This document shows positions 25,238-33,112 of a stretch of DNA of 57,065 nucleotides, piece by piece. The stretch is taken from the IMG/VR virus record IMGVR_UViG_3300018416_002064, positions 1-57,065 of that record; one strand, given 5' to 3'. The DNA comes from a virus. Positions within the stretch are counted from its first letter, which is position 1, and every line of letters begins with the position of its first letter. The notes under the pieces were generated by a model, which was given only the letters and a program-made list of their open reading frames with translations, was not told the DNA's origin and ran no database searches. The translations under genes and the position numbers were made by a program.

Positions 25238-26345
25238 AAGGCTCATAAAAAATGCAAACTTGATTTGCAACTTCTTCGACTTCTGCATCAGTTAATTCAG
25301 GATACATAGGCAAACTTAATAATGATCGGGTAAGTAATACACTTGTAGCCATCAAGTCTGGTTTTTCTAAATTTTCTGCAATAGGGTGTTCACTTAATGC
25401 TTGTTTATAATGTATTTTAGTTTCTATATTTTTACTATTTAACCATGCTTCTAAATGCTGACGTTCCGCTCTAGCATTAACTACAAACTTTGAATCAGCA
25501 TGTATGTCAAACCCTTCACTTAAACATTTTAATGATTGGATATGTTTAAATCTGTCTATGTAGTATTTTCTAATTTGTTTTCTACGTTCTTGCCATTCAT
25601 CTATATACTTTGCTCTTACTAACAAATGAGAACAATCTAGTTCACTCATTTTAGAATTTGTTCCAGAATAAAAATGATAAGGTTTTCCATTGTCTCTCCA
25701 TTGCGTAGCAAATTCATATAAGGCTTGGTTATTAGTAACAATGGCTCCACCATTGCCCGAAGCATTTAAATTTTTAGTAGGGTCAAAACTAATTGCCATT
25801 GCAGTTCCTATGTTACCGTCTGCAATTAACCAATGTTGTGCTCCGTCTATAATTGCAACATTATTGTTTAATACTCCAATACCATTATCACTTTCTACTG
25901 CTACAGTTGGTGCACCGAATAAACCAACATGACATTCAATTTTTTGTAATTGATCTTCTGGTTGAGGTAGAATGATTCCATTTGAATCTGTATCTGCCAA
26001 TTCTACATTTAATCCAGCACTTAAAAATGCATTCATTGTTGCGGGGTATGTTAGATTAGGAACTCTAATTGTTCGATATGATTCTTGGTCGTAATCCCAT
26101 TTAGTAAATGGATCTTGGTCCGGAGACGTATCTCTTTCGTAACGTGCAATAATTTCTAATGCTTGAGTTCCACTATGACACAGTATGACAAATTCAGCCT
26201 TTGTTTTTATTGATAACCAATCTGTAAATTTCTGTGAATACTCACCGTCATTAAGACCGCCACTAGAAAGAACTGAATCAGTCGCATCAAGCAATTCATC
26301 TTTAAGATTTTTGTATTGTCTGTCTAATCCAAAATACTTAATCAT
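25236..26345 (-). CDS. DegT/DnrJ/EryC1/StrS-type sugar aminotransferase
   Basis: 369 aa, full family length. The N-terminus (MIKYFGLDRQYKNLKDELLD) and CHSGTQALEI match the family. FDPTKNLNASGNGGAIVTNN near residue 190 carries the PLP-binding lysine. These enzymes transfer an amino group to a nucleotide-linked keto-sugar. It overlaps the radical SAM gene by 8 bp and is co-transcribed with the epimerase, which can supply the keto-sugar. Confidence 0.88.
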   Translation of the reverse strand: MIKYFGLDRQYKNLKDELLDATDSVLSSGGLNDGEYSQKFTDWLSIKTKAEFVILCHSGTQALEIIARYERDTSPDQDPFTKWDYDQESYRTIRVPNLTYPATMNAFLSAGLNVELADTDSNGIILPQPEDQLQKIECHVGLFGAPTVAVESDNGIGVLNNNVAIIDGAQHWLIADGNIGTAMAISFDPTKNLNASGNGGAIVTNNQALYEFATQWRDNGKPYHFYSGTNSKMSELDCSHLLVRAKYIDEWQERRKQIRKYYIDRFKHIQSLKCLSEGFDIHADSKFVVNARAERQHLEAWLNSKNIETKIHYKQALSEHPIAENLEKPDLMATSVLLTRSLLSLPMYPELTDAEVEEVANQVCIFYEP

Positions 26346-27555
26346 ATTCTTTTAACAGTGTATGCAAATCGTAGTTACAATCTGCTAGTCTCTGTCCTCT
26401 ATGATCATCTAACAAATTATTAAATTTAATATATTCTTGTAACATGTTTATGTCTTTGCTTTCTTCTTGGCACTTTTCTTTTAATGCGTTTATTGTATCT
26501 TTAAAAATCTGTGATTGCCATTTACAATCATTCAACATCCACATAAATATTTTTGCAAAGGCTTTTTGTTTAAAGTCTTTAGGCAAATAATCGATATTTA
26601 AATGTTGTGGATCTTGCAACAAAATCGGTCTAATATCAATTAACGGCTTGTTTTCTTTAACGTTGATGTCTTCAAAGTATTTAAACAGATCAACTATCTT
26701 GTTTAAATTTCCTATTTGAATGACAGGTGTTGCCCACAATTTAACATTGTGCATTTTAATAAGTTTGTGTATGCTTTCATCAATTTGACTAAACTTGCTA
26801 GGATATCTCAAATACTCTTGTACTTCTCCGTAACCATCGATACTTAATTGTAAGATAACTGATTTGAAGTTGGGTAGATACTGATAAAATCTTGGATTAG
26901 TATTTGTAAGATTTGTATTGATAATTAAAGTAATATCTTTACTTTTGTCTGTTTTAATCAAATCACGTAATATTTCAAAGTTTTTTTCGATAACAGTGGG
27001 CTCTCCACCTGTCATATAAATTGTGTCTATGTTGTCTACTTGACTTTTAATATTTTCATCAAACGTATCTGTCTCCCACCAGTAGTTACTTTCTACATCA
27101 AACTGCGGATAAAATCTAGTGTACTCTGTATTATTAATTTCTAAAATTTCTTTTTCTATTTGACTGCTGTTTGTAGGATTACAACTTCTGCATTTTAGAT
27201 TACATAGATTACCAAAACGTAAATCAAAAAATTTAATTTTAAGATCACTTTTAGTTGTAGTAGGTATGATGTCTTTGTATTGTTCGTTGTTAATTAGTCT
27301 GCGACTTTGACGACCATACTTTTCATTATGATAGCAAACATCACATCCAGAAATATATTCATTGTTCAACATCTTTTGTCTTAACTCTATAAAGTTTTGA
27401 CTGTTATAGATGTCATCAATACTATCGTAGCCTAAATTAAATTTAGTGCCATCTTCTTTTTTAATATAGTCGTGTGAAATACAACAAGGCTTGATTGCGC
27501 CGTCCGGGTCAACCGTAATGTTTACCCAAGGTAAAACACAAAATGACTCCGTCAT
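26338..27555 (-). CDS. Radical SAM protein of the twitch-domain type
   Basis: 405 aa. The N-terminal part has CVLPWVNITVDPDGAIKPCC and a later CDVCYH, a SPASM/twitch-like auxiliary cluster site placed before the core. The radical SAM motif CNLKCRSC (CX3CX2C) and TGGEPT follow. Family members use an auxiliary [Fe-S] cluster in unusual C-H or sugar chemistry, often in surface-glycan clusters of phages and bacteria. ATGA overlap with the epimerase gene. Substrate unknown. Confidence 0.85.
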   Translation of the reverse strand: MTESFCVLPWVNITVDPDGAIKPCCISHDYIKKEDGTKFNLGYDSIDDIYNSQNFIELRQKMLNNEYISGCDVCYHNEKYGRQSRRLINNEQYKDIIPTTTKSDLKIKFFDLRFGNLCNLKCRSCNPTNSSQIEKEILEINNTEYTRFYPQFDVESNYWWETDTFDENIKSQVDNIDTIYMTGGEPTVIEKNFEILRDLIKTDKSKDITLIINTNLTNTNPRFYQYLPNFKSVILQLSIDGYGEVQEYLRYPSKFSQIDESIHKLIKMHNVKLWATPVIQIGNLNKIVDLFKYFEDINVKENKPLIDIRPILLQDPQHLNIDYLPKDFKQKAFAKIFMWMLNDCKWQSQIFKDTINALKEKCQEESKDINMLQEYIKFNNLLDDHRGQRLADCNYDLHTLLKEYD

Positions 27556-28670
27556 TTTTTCGGCTTTGCTTTTGCTCTAGGTTTTCTTGTTGTTTTAGGC
27601 TTTGTTGGCTTTGTCTTAACATTAGTAACTTTTGCTGGAGCAACTTTAACTTCTTGTTTAGGTTTAGGATTAAATTGTTCTTGCCAATAAGCAGAGTTTT
27701 GTAGCCAGTTATAATAAACCATTAAGCCTTCATTTAGATTTGTAACTGGATTAAAGTTGAAATCGTTTTTTGCTTTTTCGATACTTAATGCGCCTCTGCT
27801 AGGGAAATTGTTATCTTTTTGTTTGACTTCAATATTACCTTTTCCTACTATTTGTTTAACCATTGTTGCGGCATCATAAAGTGTTACACCCTGTGATTTA
27901 GTAAGATTATATGTTTCATTTTTTGCTTTAGCACTTGTTGTTGCTTGTACAATACCAGTTGCAACATCATTTACAAATGTAAAATCTAATTTCTCCATCT
28001 TGCCATTAACAACAATTTTTTCACCTTTGATTGCATTGTAAAAGAATTTAGATATAACTCTATCACACACATCTAAAGGACCGTACACAGCACTAGGACG
28101 AATAATAGTATGATTTAATCCATATTGCCTAGTGTAATCTTGCACTAACAACTCTCCAGCATACTTCATAATTGCATACTGACCTTTGGGTATGCAGTCT
28201 TCCCATTCTTCAACGCCATCTGAAAAATCTCCGTATACCATTGAAGAACTGATATATGTAAAACGATCTACTCCTGTTGTCCTACTTAGTTCTAATAAGT
28301 TTAACAAACCTTCACTCATTACTTTAGAGCCAGCAGTTGGATTGTTATTGACTACTTTTTGTCTAGGGAAACTTGCAAGATGAATTACGGCATCAAACTT
28401 TTCTTTTTCAAATAAAGTTTTTAGTTCAGGGTTAGCAACATCAATCGTGTAGATGTTTAAATTGGTAGCGCCAGTCATTCTACCTGCTATACCAAAAAAT
28501 CTTTCTTTTGTTACAGCATCCAATTCGTCTTGGTCTATGATACCATAATCTGTTTTAGTATCTAAAATAGCAATATCATGTCCTTCGTTAATTAATTTAA
28601 CTACAACATGGGCACCGATAAATCCTAATCCACCTGTTACGCATATGTTTAATTTTTTCTTACGTGCCAT
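27552..28670 (-). CDS. NAD-dependent epimerase/dehydratase (extended SDR)
   Basis: 372 aa. Glycine motif GGLGFIGAHV (14-23), a YxxxK pair (YAIMK) for catalysis and a TYISSSMVYGD segment place it in the nucleotide-sugar epimerase/dehydratase family. The last 40 residues are a Lys/Pro/Thr-rich basic tail (TKPTKPKTTRKPRAKAKPKK) not part of the fold, which may bind DNA, membrane or capsid. First gene of the sugar cassette. Confidence 0.87.
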   Translation of the reverse strand: MARKKKLNICVTGGLGFIGAHVVVKLINEGHDIAILDTKTDYGIIDQDELDAVTKERFFGIAGRMTGATNLNIYTIDVANPELKTLFEKEKFDAVIHLASFPRQKVVNNNPTAGSKVMSEGLLNLLELSRTTGVDRFTYISSSMVYGDFSDGVEEWEDCIPKGQYAIMKYAGELLVQDYTRQYGLNHTIIRPSAVYGPLDVCDRVISKFFYNAIKGEKIVVNGKMEKLDFTFVNDVATGIVQATTSAKAKNETYNLTKSQGVTLYDAATMVKQIVGKGNIEVKQKDNNFPSRGALSIEKAKNDFNFNPVTNLNEGLMVYYNWLQNSAYWQEQFNPKPKQEVKVAPAKVTNVKTKPTKPKTTRKPRAKAKPKK

Positions 28671-28673
28671 AAT

Positions 28674-28931
28674 TTACTCGTATTTTAGTTTCCAATATGT
28701 AACTTCTTTGTCTGTGAAGTATGCCTTTATCGTATATTTATGTCCCATATAACTATCGTCAATACTTCTTACCCACTTAGCAGTTGGGTTACTATTCTCC
28801 ATAACATACTTGCCGGCTTCTGTTTGTTGCCATTCATATATAGCAGGTGCTACCATCAGATCCGGATCTTCGACATCACCCATATTAATATAATGTACGT
28901 CTACTTCAGTTGCTTCCCATTCTTCTTTCAT
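28674..28931 (-). CDS. Small conserved hypothetical protein, 85 aa
   Basis: Soluble, acidic, with aromatic residues (EVDVHYINMGDVEDPDLMVA, about 8-27, and YMGHKYTIKAYFTDKEVTYW near 61-80). No motif recognised. It precedes the epimerase by 3 bp. Similar small proteins occur, from memory, in marine T4-like phages. Confidence 0.6.
   Translation of the reverse strand: MKEEWEATEVDVHYINMGDVEDPDLMVAPAIYEWQQTEAGKYVMENSNPTAKWVRSIDDSYMGHKYTIKAYFTDKEVTYWKLKYE
28735..28742 (-). promoter_or_regulatory. Possible late-promoter-like octamer before the sugar cassette
   Basis: CATAAATA on the minus strand within the upstream gene, 64 nt before the epimerase ATG. The position suits a promoter for the cassette, but it lies in coding sequence and may be chance. 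Confidence 0.35.
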
Positions 28932-28985
28932 ATCTATAAGTGTACGTTATACAGACTCATTTTGCAAACTTATTGGGAAGATTTC

Positions 28986-29687
28986 TCAAAACCGATCATC
29001 ATATTCACTGATTTTAGGGATACCCGGGGGAGGGGGTGCAGTACCTAACATGTCATGCATAGGGAATATATCAGAAATAACTTTTGCTACTGCATGAGCA
29101 ATTTCAATGTGTTCTTGTTGTGTACCATTGGCGCCACGTAACTCAATGTAATGAACCCAACTACGTAAGGTACCATTTACATACATTCGACTTACAGTAT
29201 TTCCTTCTGGTAGTACTGCCCTTGCTTGTTCTTTAGCAATGCCGTTATCGATAGCCCAGTTGTATGCATCTAGTGAAGCATTGATGACACTACGTTGCTT
29301 GTCTTCCCACATTGCTTGTAACTCTACATCATCAGTAACCACACTGTTCTGTCTATTCTTAGGGTCTTGCAGTCTTGCTTCACGTACTTCAAAGTCTAAG
29401 TCTTTTGTAGGGTCTGCGTAACGTTGACTGAACTCCTGAAAAGAAAATGATCTATGACGTAAAATCTGTCTAGCAATATCACGTGTAGTTTCAATCTCTA
29501 AACATGCTGATACCATTTCAAGTGGTGACCAATGTTTGTGTTTCATCAAATACTTTACAAGTTTTTCACTTGTTTCTTTGTTGTTTTGATTATCAGGATT
29601 ACTTACTCTTGCACAGTATGCAACTAAATCTAATGCTGACTCATTAAAGTCCGGTGCTTGTGAATGACTAATTAGTTTAACTTTCAA
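28986..29687 (-). CDS. thyX: Flavin-dependent thymidylate synthase ThyX
   Basis: 233 aa, usual family length. The ThyX signature RHRSFSFQEFSQRY occupies residues 77-90. The enzyme makes dTMP from dUMP using FAD and methylene-tetrahydrofolate and supplies phage DNA synthesis. The start is TTG at 29687 with an AAGGAA site 5 nt upstream. The C-terminus ends IPKISEYDDRF. ThyX is common in marine T4-like phages. Confidence 0.95.
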   Translation of the reverse strand: MKVKLISHSQAPDFNESALDLVAYCARVSNPDNQNNKETSEKLVKYLMKHKHWSPLEMVSACLEIETTRDIARQILRHRSFSFQEFSQRYADPTKDLDFEVREARLQDPKNRQNSVVTDDVELQAMWEDKQRSVINASLDAYNWAIDNGIAKEQARAVLPEGNTVSRMYVNGTLRSWVHYIELRGANGTQQEHIEIAHAVAKVISDIFPMHDMLGTAPPPPGIPKISEYDDRF

Positions 29688-29711
29688 GTTTGTTCCTTAT
29701 TATAATAGAGT

Positions 29712-29731
29712 GAAGGGACCGAAGTCCCTTC
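29712..29731 (-). terminator. UUCG-loop hairpin between two genes
   Basis: A perfect 8-bp stem GAAGGGAC/GTCCCTTC with a TTCG loop on the minus strand, between the 100-aa gene and thyX. No T-run follows, so it may be a processing or stability element rather than a full terminator. Confidence 0.6.
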
Positions 29732-29748
29732 TATAGTTTACAGAGATT

Positions 29749-30051
29749 TTATAGACCACTTAGTAGTTTATCTGTTTCAGGCTGAACTGCATCTGCAATT
29801 CTTTCTATATTAAGAATAAAATCTATTGATAAGATTTCATCTTCATACTCCTCTAACAGTTTACCAACTATAATTTCTACTGTTTCTGAGTCAAGTCCTT
29901 GTTTTAAGAACTTTTCAATGTTAATGGTTTTTTGCTTACGTCCTGTCATTCGTAAGACTAGTTTTTGCAAAAATTCTACAGGTATTTTATGTTTTTCTAC
30001 ATCTTCTAGGAGCCGTTCCCAGTCCTGTATTGAACGAGATTTATCTCCCAT
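29749..30051 (-). CDS. Hypothetical protein, 100 aa
   Basis: Helical, charged, without cysteines or membrane segments (WERLLEDVEKHKIPVEFLQK). AGGAGG ribosome site; the upstream stop and start are close, so it is co-transcribed with the 227-aa gene. Function unknown. Confidence 0.6.
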   Translation of the reverse strand: MGDKSRSIQDWERLLEDVEKHKIPVEFLQKLVLRMTGRKQKTINIEKFLKQGLDSETVEIIVGKLLEEYEDEILSIDFILNIERIADAVQPETDKLLSGL

Positions 30052-30065
30052 CGGAGACCTCCTAT

Positions 30066-30749
30066 TTATTTTGCGACTGTTTTCTTACGTGTTGCTCTTT
30101 TCGCAGGTGTCTTCTTTGCTGGTTTCGGCATCATTGCTTTTGCTTCTTTCATCAACCTTTTAGACTCGGCAATTAGACCCTTGGCTTCTGCTTCCATGCG
30201 TTCTGCTTGTGCCATAAAATCTCTTGCTAGTACATCATCGTTTATTGCCATGTTAGGATCAACAACATTAGTTCCCATAGTAGGCTCAGGTCTTACTTGT
30301 TCTCCGATTAGACCTTCTTTTCTACGTCTAACATCTGCTGGGTCTTGTAGACCTGCTGATGCATCTGCTTCTGCAAGTTTGCGAGTTGCTTCTTCGCCTG
30401 CTTTCATTTCGCCTAAGATTTTGTTCAATTCATCTAAACGAATTGATTGATTAGGACCCGGTGTCATTACAACATCTTCGGTTCTAATCTTCTTAAGCAT
30501 TCCTTCTGAGTGTAATACTTGAAGGATACGATCACCTGACTTAGTATATTGTCTGTTTAACGCATCAGCAAGTTCTTCACTATTCTGACCGATATCACTT
30601 TCAATAGTTTCCATTAATGGATCGTGGATATTTTGATTCAACAATTGTGTATATGCTACTAAACACATATGTTCTTCGTTTGGTACTTCACGGAAAATCA
30701 CTGCAACCTTACGATCACCGTGTTTTCCTACGTGTCTTAAAAAACTCAT
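30066..30749 (-). CDS. Conserved T4-like hypothetical protein, 227 aa
   Basis: Begins MSFLRHVGKHGDRKVAVIFR and includes EEHMCLVAYTQLLNQNIHDP, a pattern I recall from homologues in many marine T4-like phages, always unnamed. The N-terminal half is folded; the C-terminal third is a coiled, Ala/Met-rich helix ending in a basic tail (KPAKKTPAKRATRKKT). The basic tail suggests nucleic-acid binding. ATG with AGGAGA upstream; an ATTAAATA octamer lies about 50 nt upstream and may be a late promoter. Confidence 0.65.
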   Translation of the reverse strand: MSFLRHVGKHGDRKVAVIFREVPNEEHMCLVAYTQLLNQNIHDPLMETIESDIGQNSEELADALNRQYTKSGDRILQVLHSEGMLKKIRTEDVVMTPGPNQSIRLDELNKILGEMKAGEEATRKLAEADASAGLQDPADVRRRKEGLIGEQVRPEPTMGTNVVDPNMAINDDVLARDFMAQAERMEAEAKGLIAESKRLMKEAKAMMPKPAKKTPAKRATRKKTVAK

Positions 30750-30829
30750 TATATAATTTCTCCTGTAAGATTTTTACATTAACAGTAATATTTAATGCGA
30801 ATTGAAGTGATGAAAATATTTTTAGAGGT

Positions 30830-30988
30830 TCAATTTGCCCGTTTTATCAACTTGGCATGTTTCTTGTTAAACTTCTTTTGTTTTTTCTCTGGTAAAGGCT
30901 GTAGTAAACATTTACCGCATTTGGTTCCTATAAGATGGTATCTGTCAACCTCGCCTTCTCTAACAGCATGACAGATACATTTAAACAT
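30830..30988 (-). CDS. BFD-like [2Fe-2S] miniprotein, 52 aa
   Basis: MFKCICHAVREGEVDRYHL followed by IGTKCGKCLLQPLP and a Lys-rich tail. The Cys-X-Cys at 4 and 6 and Cys-X2-Cys at 24 and 27 match the cluster ligands of bacterioferritin-associated ferredoxin (CLC...CGKC), although the spacing between the pairs is 17 residues rather than about 31. In bacteria this domain delivers electrons to release iron from bacterioferritin. The ATG directly follows the TAG of the upstream gene, suggesting coupling. The length and lack of a strong ribosome site leave some doubt. Confidence 0.6.
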   Translation of the reverse strand: MFKCICHAVREGEVDRYHLIGTKCGKCLLQPLPEKKQKKFNKKHAKLIKRAN

Positions 30989-31246
30989 CTACGACCAAGT
31001 GAGTTCAAACTGAACTGCTTCTTTTGGATCTTCAAACGCAAATGTCTTTTGATAGTATGACATGAAATCATCATTATCGAGGTTTACGTTGCTGGCTATA
31101 GCAAATCGACCATGCATTCTTTCTAATACCCATTGCATGTTTTCTCTGGTAGCACGTGTTTTTACTATCGTAAAATGAGCAGGGATTTGATCAGTCAACA
31201 TACGATTGTTGTACCAAGTATCTAAATTGATGTCCTCAAACTTCAT
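30989..31246 (-). CDS. Small hypothetical protein, 85 aa
   Basis: MKFEDINLDTWYNNRMLTDQ, then a likely alpha/beta fold with DFMSYYQKTFAFEDPKEAVQ near the end. The start overlaps the upstream stop by ATGA. No motif recognised. Confidence 0.6.
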   Translation of the reverse strand: MKFEDINLDTWYNNRMLTDQIPAHFTIVKTRATRENMQWVLERMHGRFAIASNVNLDNDDFMSYYQKTFAFEDPKEAVQFELTWS

Positions 31247-31407
31247 ACGATGTGTTGCTCCCTAGATTTTTTAGCAGTGTGTATTTTACCGCTTTTGGTT
31301 TTATACTCACCAGTGATACCCTTAGTACCACCACTTTCATTTAATAATAAACTCACAATAGCAATCAAACTTGCCATCATGCCTGCGGCTAATATTACAC
31401 CGTCCAT
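31243..31407 (-). CDS. Small membrane protein, 54 aa
   Basis: MDGVILAAGMMASLIAIVSL forms one membrane helix, followed by a basic soluble tail (TGEYKTKSGKIHTAKKS). Its start shares bases with the stop of the 97-aa gene (TAATG) and its stop overlaps the next start (ATGA), so it fills the gap exactly. This tight packing is the main support. Function unknown. Confidence 0.65.
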   Translation of the reverse strand: MDGVILAAGMMASLIAIVSLLLNESGGTKGITGEYKTKSGKIHTAKKSREQHIV

Positions 31408-31700
31408 TACTTTCTATCCTCACTTAAATTATAAACAATCTCTACTTGTTCTAATAACTTACTTAGAGCAGGATTGTTTTTAGAGACTTCTAGTATATCT
31501 CTATACATGTGCCATCGTTCATAAAATTTCTTTTCTTCTAACATTTCTGGGTTTTCGTAAACCTTTTTTCTTTGTGCCATTTCATGTACACCTAACGGTC
31601 TTGCATACACTGTGTTGCCACCGTCTGGTGATTCGTAAATGAACTTATCCTCTGGGCCTGCATTAGCAGGCCTGTGAGGTTCTAAATGATCTTTGCTCAT
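31407..31700 (-). CDS. Hypothetical protein, 97 aa
   Basis: Soluble, charged; middle segment DGGNTVYARPLGVHEMAQRK, C-terminus helical. ATGA overlap with the VWA gene upstream, so it is translated from the same early transcript. No motif recognised. Confidence 0.6.
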   Translation of the reverse strand: MSKDHLEPHRPANAGPEDKFIYESPDGGNTVYARPLGVHEMAQRKKVYENPEMLEEKKFYERWHMYRDILEVSKNNPALSKLLEQVEIVYNLSEDRK

Positions 31701-32989
31701 GCGGCTTGTTTATGTTTATGCTCATCATAGATTGCCCAAGTACCGAAAGGGGGATTCGGCTCAGGATCACCATGAATAATCCATGTAGTGTCGCAATAGT
31801 TTTCATCGCCCCAACTACCAAACGGGTAACCATCTGTGAATACAATTAGACGATTGGGTACACGACCTTCGTTTTTAAGATAGTTAAAGATACAATCAAA
31901 GTCAGTACCACCGCCACCGTAGATTTCGTAGTCAGTGATTTCATCTAAGTTGTCACTGTCGAATGTTTGTGGATTGTAAACTTCAGTATCAAAACAATGT
32001 ACATGAATTTTGTAGTTAGTAAATGTCTCCATAATACCTTGAATCTCTGAAAGGAAAAAGGTTCCTTGTTCAGATCCAATAGACCCTGACATATCTAAAA
32101 ACACATCAATGTCAATCATTTCGCCTGGAGTCATACCTGGCATGATTGCATCCTGATGCCAACCCCTACGAGAAGGTTTGATAAAAGAATAGTCATTGTT
32201 CATTGTGCTGGTCAGATTAGTTTGAATAATGTCGTCCCAGGGCATTACAGGAGATGTTAAATCTTTAACTAAACGTTCAACACCTTTGGGTAATGATCCT
32301 GCTTCAGCACCTTGAGCCGCATTGATGATTGCTTCCTTCATCTCCTGCTTGAGTGCATCCTTTTCTTCCTTAGACATTTTGACTGGACCGGGCTTGTCAC
32401 CTTCTTCGCCATCACCATCACCAGCGCCTGCACCCTCGCCTTCTAAATGTTCATCAAGCAATTGCTCAAGCAACTGGTCAATGTCAATAACTTCTGCATT
32501 TTCATACAGAATGTCATAGACTTGCTCTGCTGACATACGGTCATATTTGTAGTCATACAAGCAAGGAACAGTAGTGATGAACTCACCAATGTTATGATTT
32601 TTCAAATCTGCGTTGACACAATAGTCATCAGCAATGTTCCATAGTTGAGGATCTCTAGTACCTCTACGATCCATGTGATCATAAACTACGTGGAGTACCT
32701 CATGTGCTACAAGAAATTCTACTTCCTTCTTCTTTAGCATCATAATGAAACGTGCATTGTAGTAAAAATGCTTGCCATCAGTTGCGGCAGTTGGACACCA
32801 TTCATCAGCATTGATGAGTGTCAAACGAGTAGCAAGATTACCAAAGAATGAATGTCTGAGTAAGAGTGCAATACGGGCAGTGATAAGACGATCACGGGCT
32901 TGTGCATCTACTTGAGGGTCTGTAGGACCTACTAGATGAGCCAGTTTGCTTTCTTTGTCGTTATTAGTTGTTGAAGAATTCTTAGTCAT
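31697..32989 (-). CDS. VWA-like protein with metallopeptidase-type HExxH motif
   Basis: 430 aa with two modules. The N-terminal part has VAHEVLHVVYDH with HEVLH (96-100), as in the putative metallopeptidase domain of the DUF2201 group. After an acidic, Gly-rich linker (about 180-200), a C-terminal VWA-like domain has the metal-binding DMSGS motif (299-303). Such proteins pair with MoxR-type ATPases, and a MoxR gene lies directly upstream. The pair may act as a chaperone or metal-insertion machine. A perfect sigma70 promoter precedes it. Whether the HExxH is active is unknown. Confidence 0.8.
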   Translation of the reverse strand: MTKNSSTTNNDKESKLAHLVGPTDPQVDAQARDRLITARIALLLRHSFFGNLATRLTLINADEWCPTAATDGKHFYYNARFIMMLKKKEVEFLVAHEVLHVVYDHMDRRGTRDPQLWNIADDYCVNADLKNHNIGEFITTVPCLYDYKYDRMSAEQVYDILYENAEVIDIDQLLEQLLDEHLEGEGAGAGDGDGEEGDKPGPVKMSKEEKDALKQEMKEAIINAAQGAEAGSLPKGVERLVKDLTSPVMPWDDIIQTNLTSTMNNDYSFIKPSRRGWHQDAIMPGMTPGEMIDIDVFLDMSGSIGSEQGTFFLSEIQGIMETFTNYKIHVHCFDTEVYNPQTFDSDNLDEITDYEIYGGGGTDFDCIFNYLKNEGRVPNRLIVFTDGYPFGSWGDENYCDTTWIIHGDPEPNPPFGTWAIYDEHKHKQAA

Positions 32990-33021
32990 GTGTCAGTTCC
33001 AGTTGTCTAAAGTATTTAATA

Positions 33022-33050
33022 ATTATAGCACCTTTGGGGAGACATGTCAA
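33022..33050 (-). promoter_or_regulatory. Perfect sigma70-type promoter for the VWA gene cluster
   Basis: TTGACA (33045-33050) and TATAAT (33022-33027) on the minus strand with a 17-bp spacer containing CCCCAAAGG. It gives a leader of about 25-30 nt. Confidence 0.85.
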
Positions 33051-33052
33051 GC

Positions 33053-33100
33053 AAAAAGTTCGGGAAAGTGTAAGGAATGTCTCGGACCTTACACTCTCCC
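33053..33100 (-). terminator. Terminator after the MoxR gene
   Basis: A 14-bp stem with one mismatch (33087-33100 with 33062-33075) and an 11-nt loop, followed by GAACTTTTT on the minus strand. The next promoter's -35 box begins immediately after it, so MoxR and VWA genes have separate transcripts. Confidence 0.8.
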
Positions 33101-33112
33101 AGGTCAGCAATT

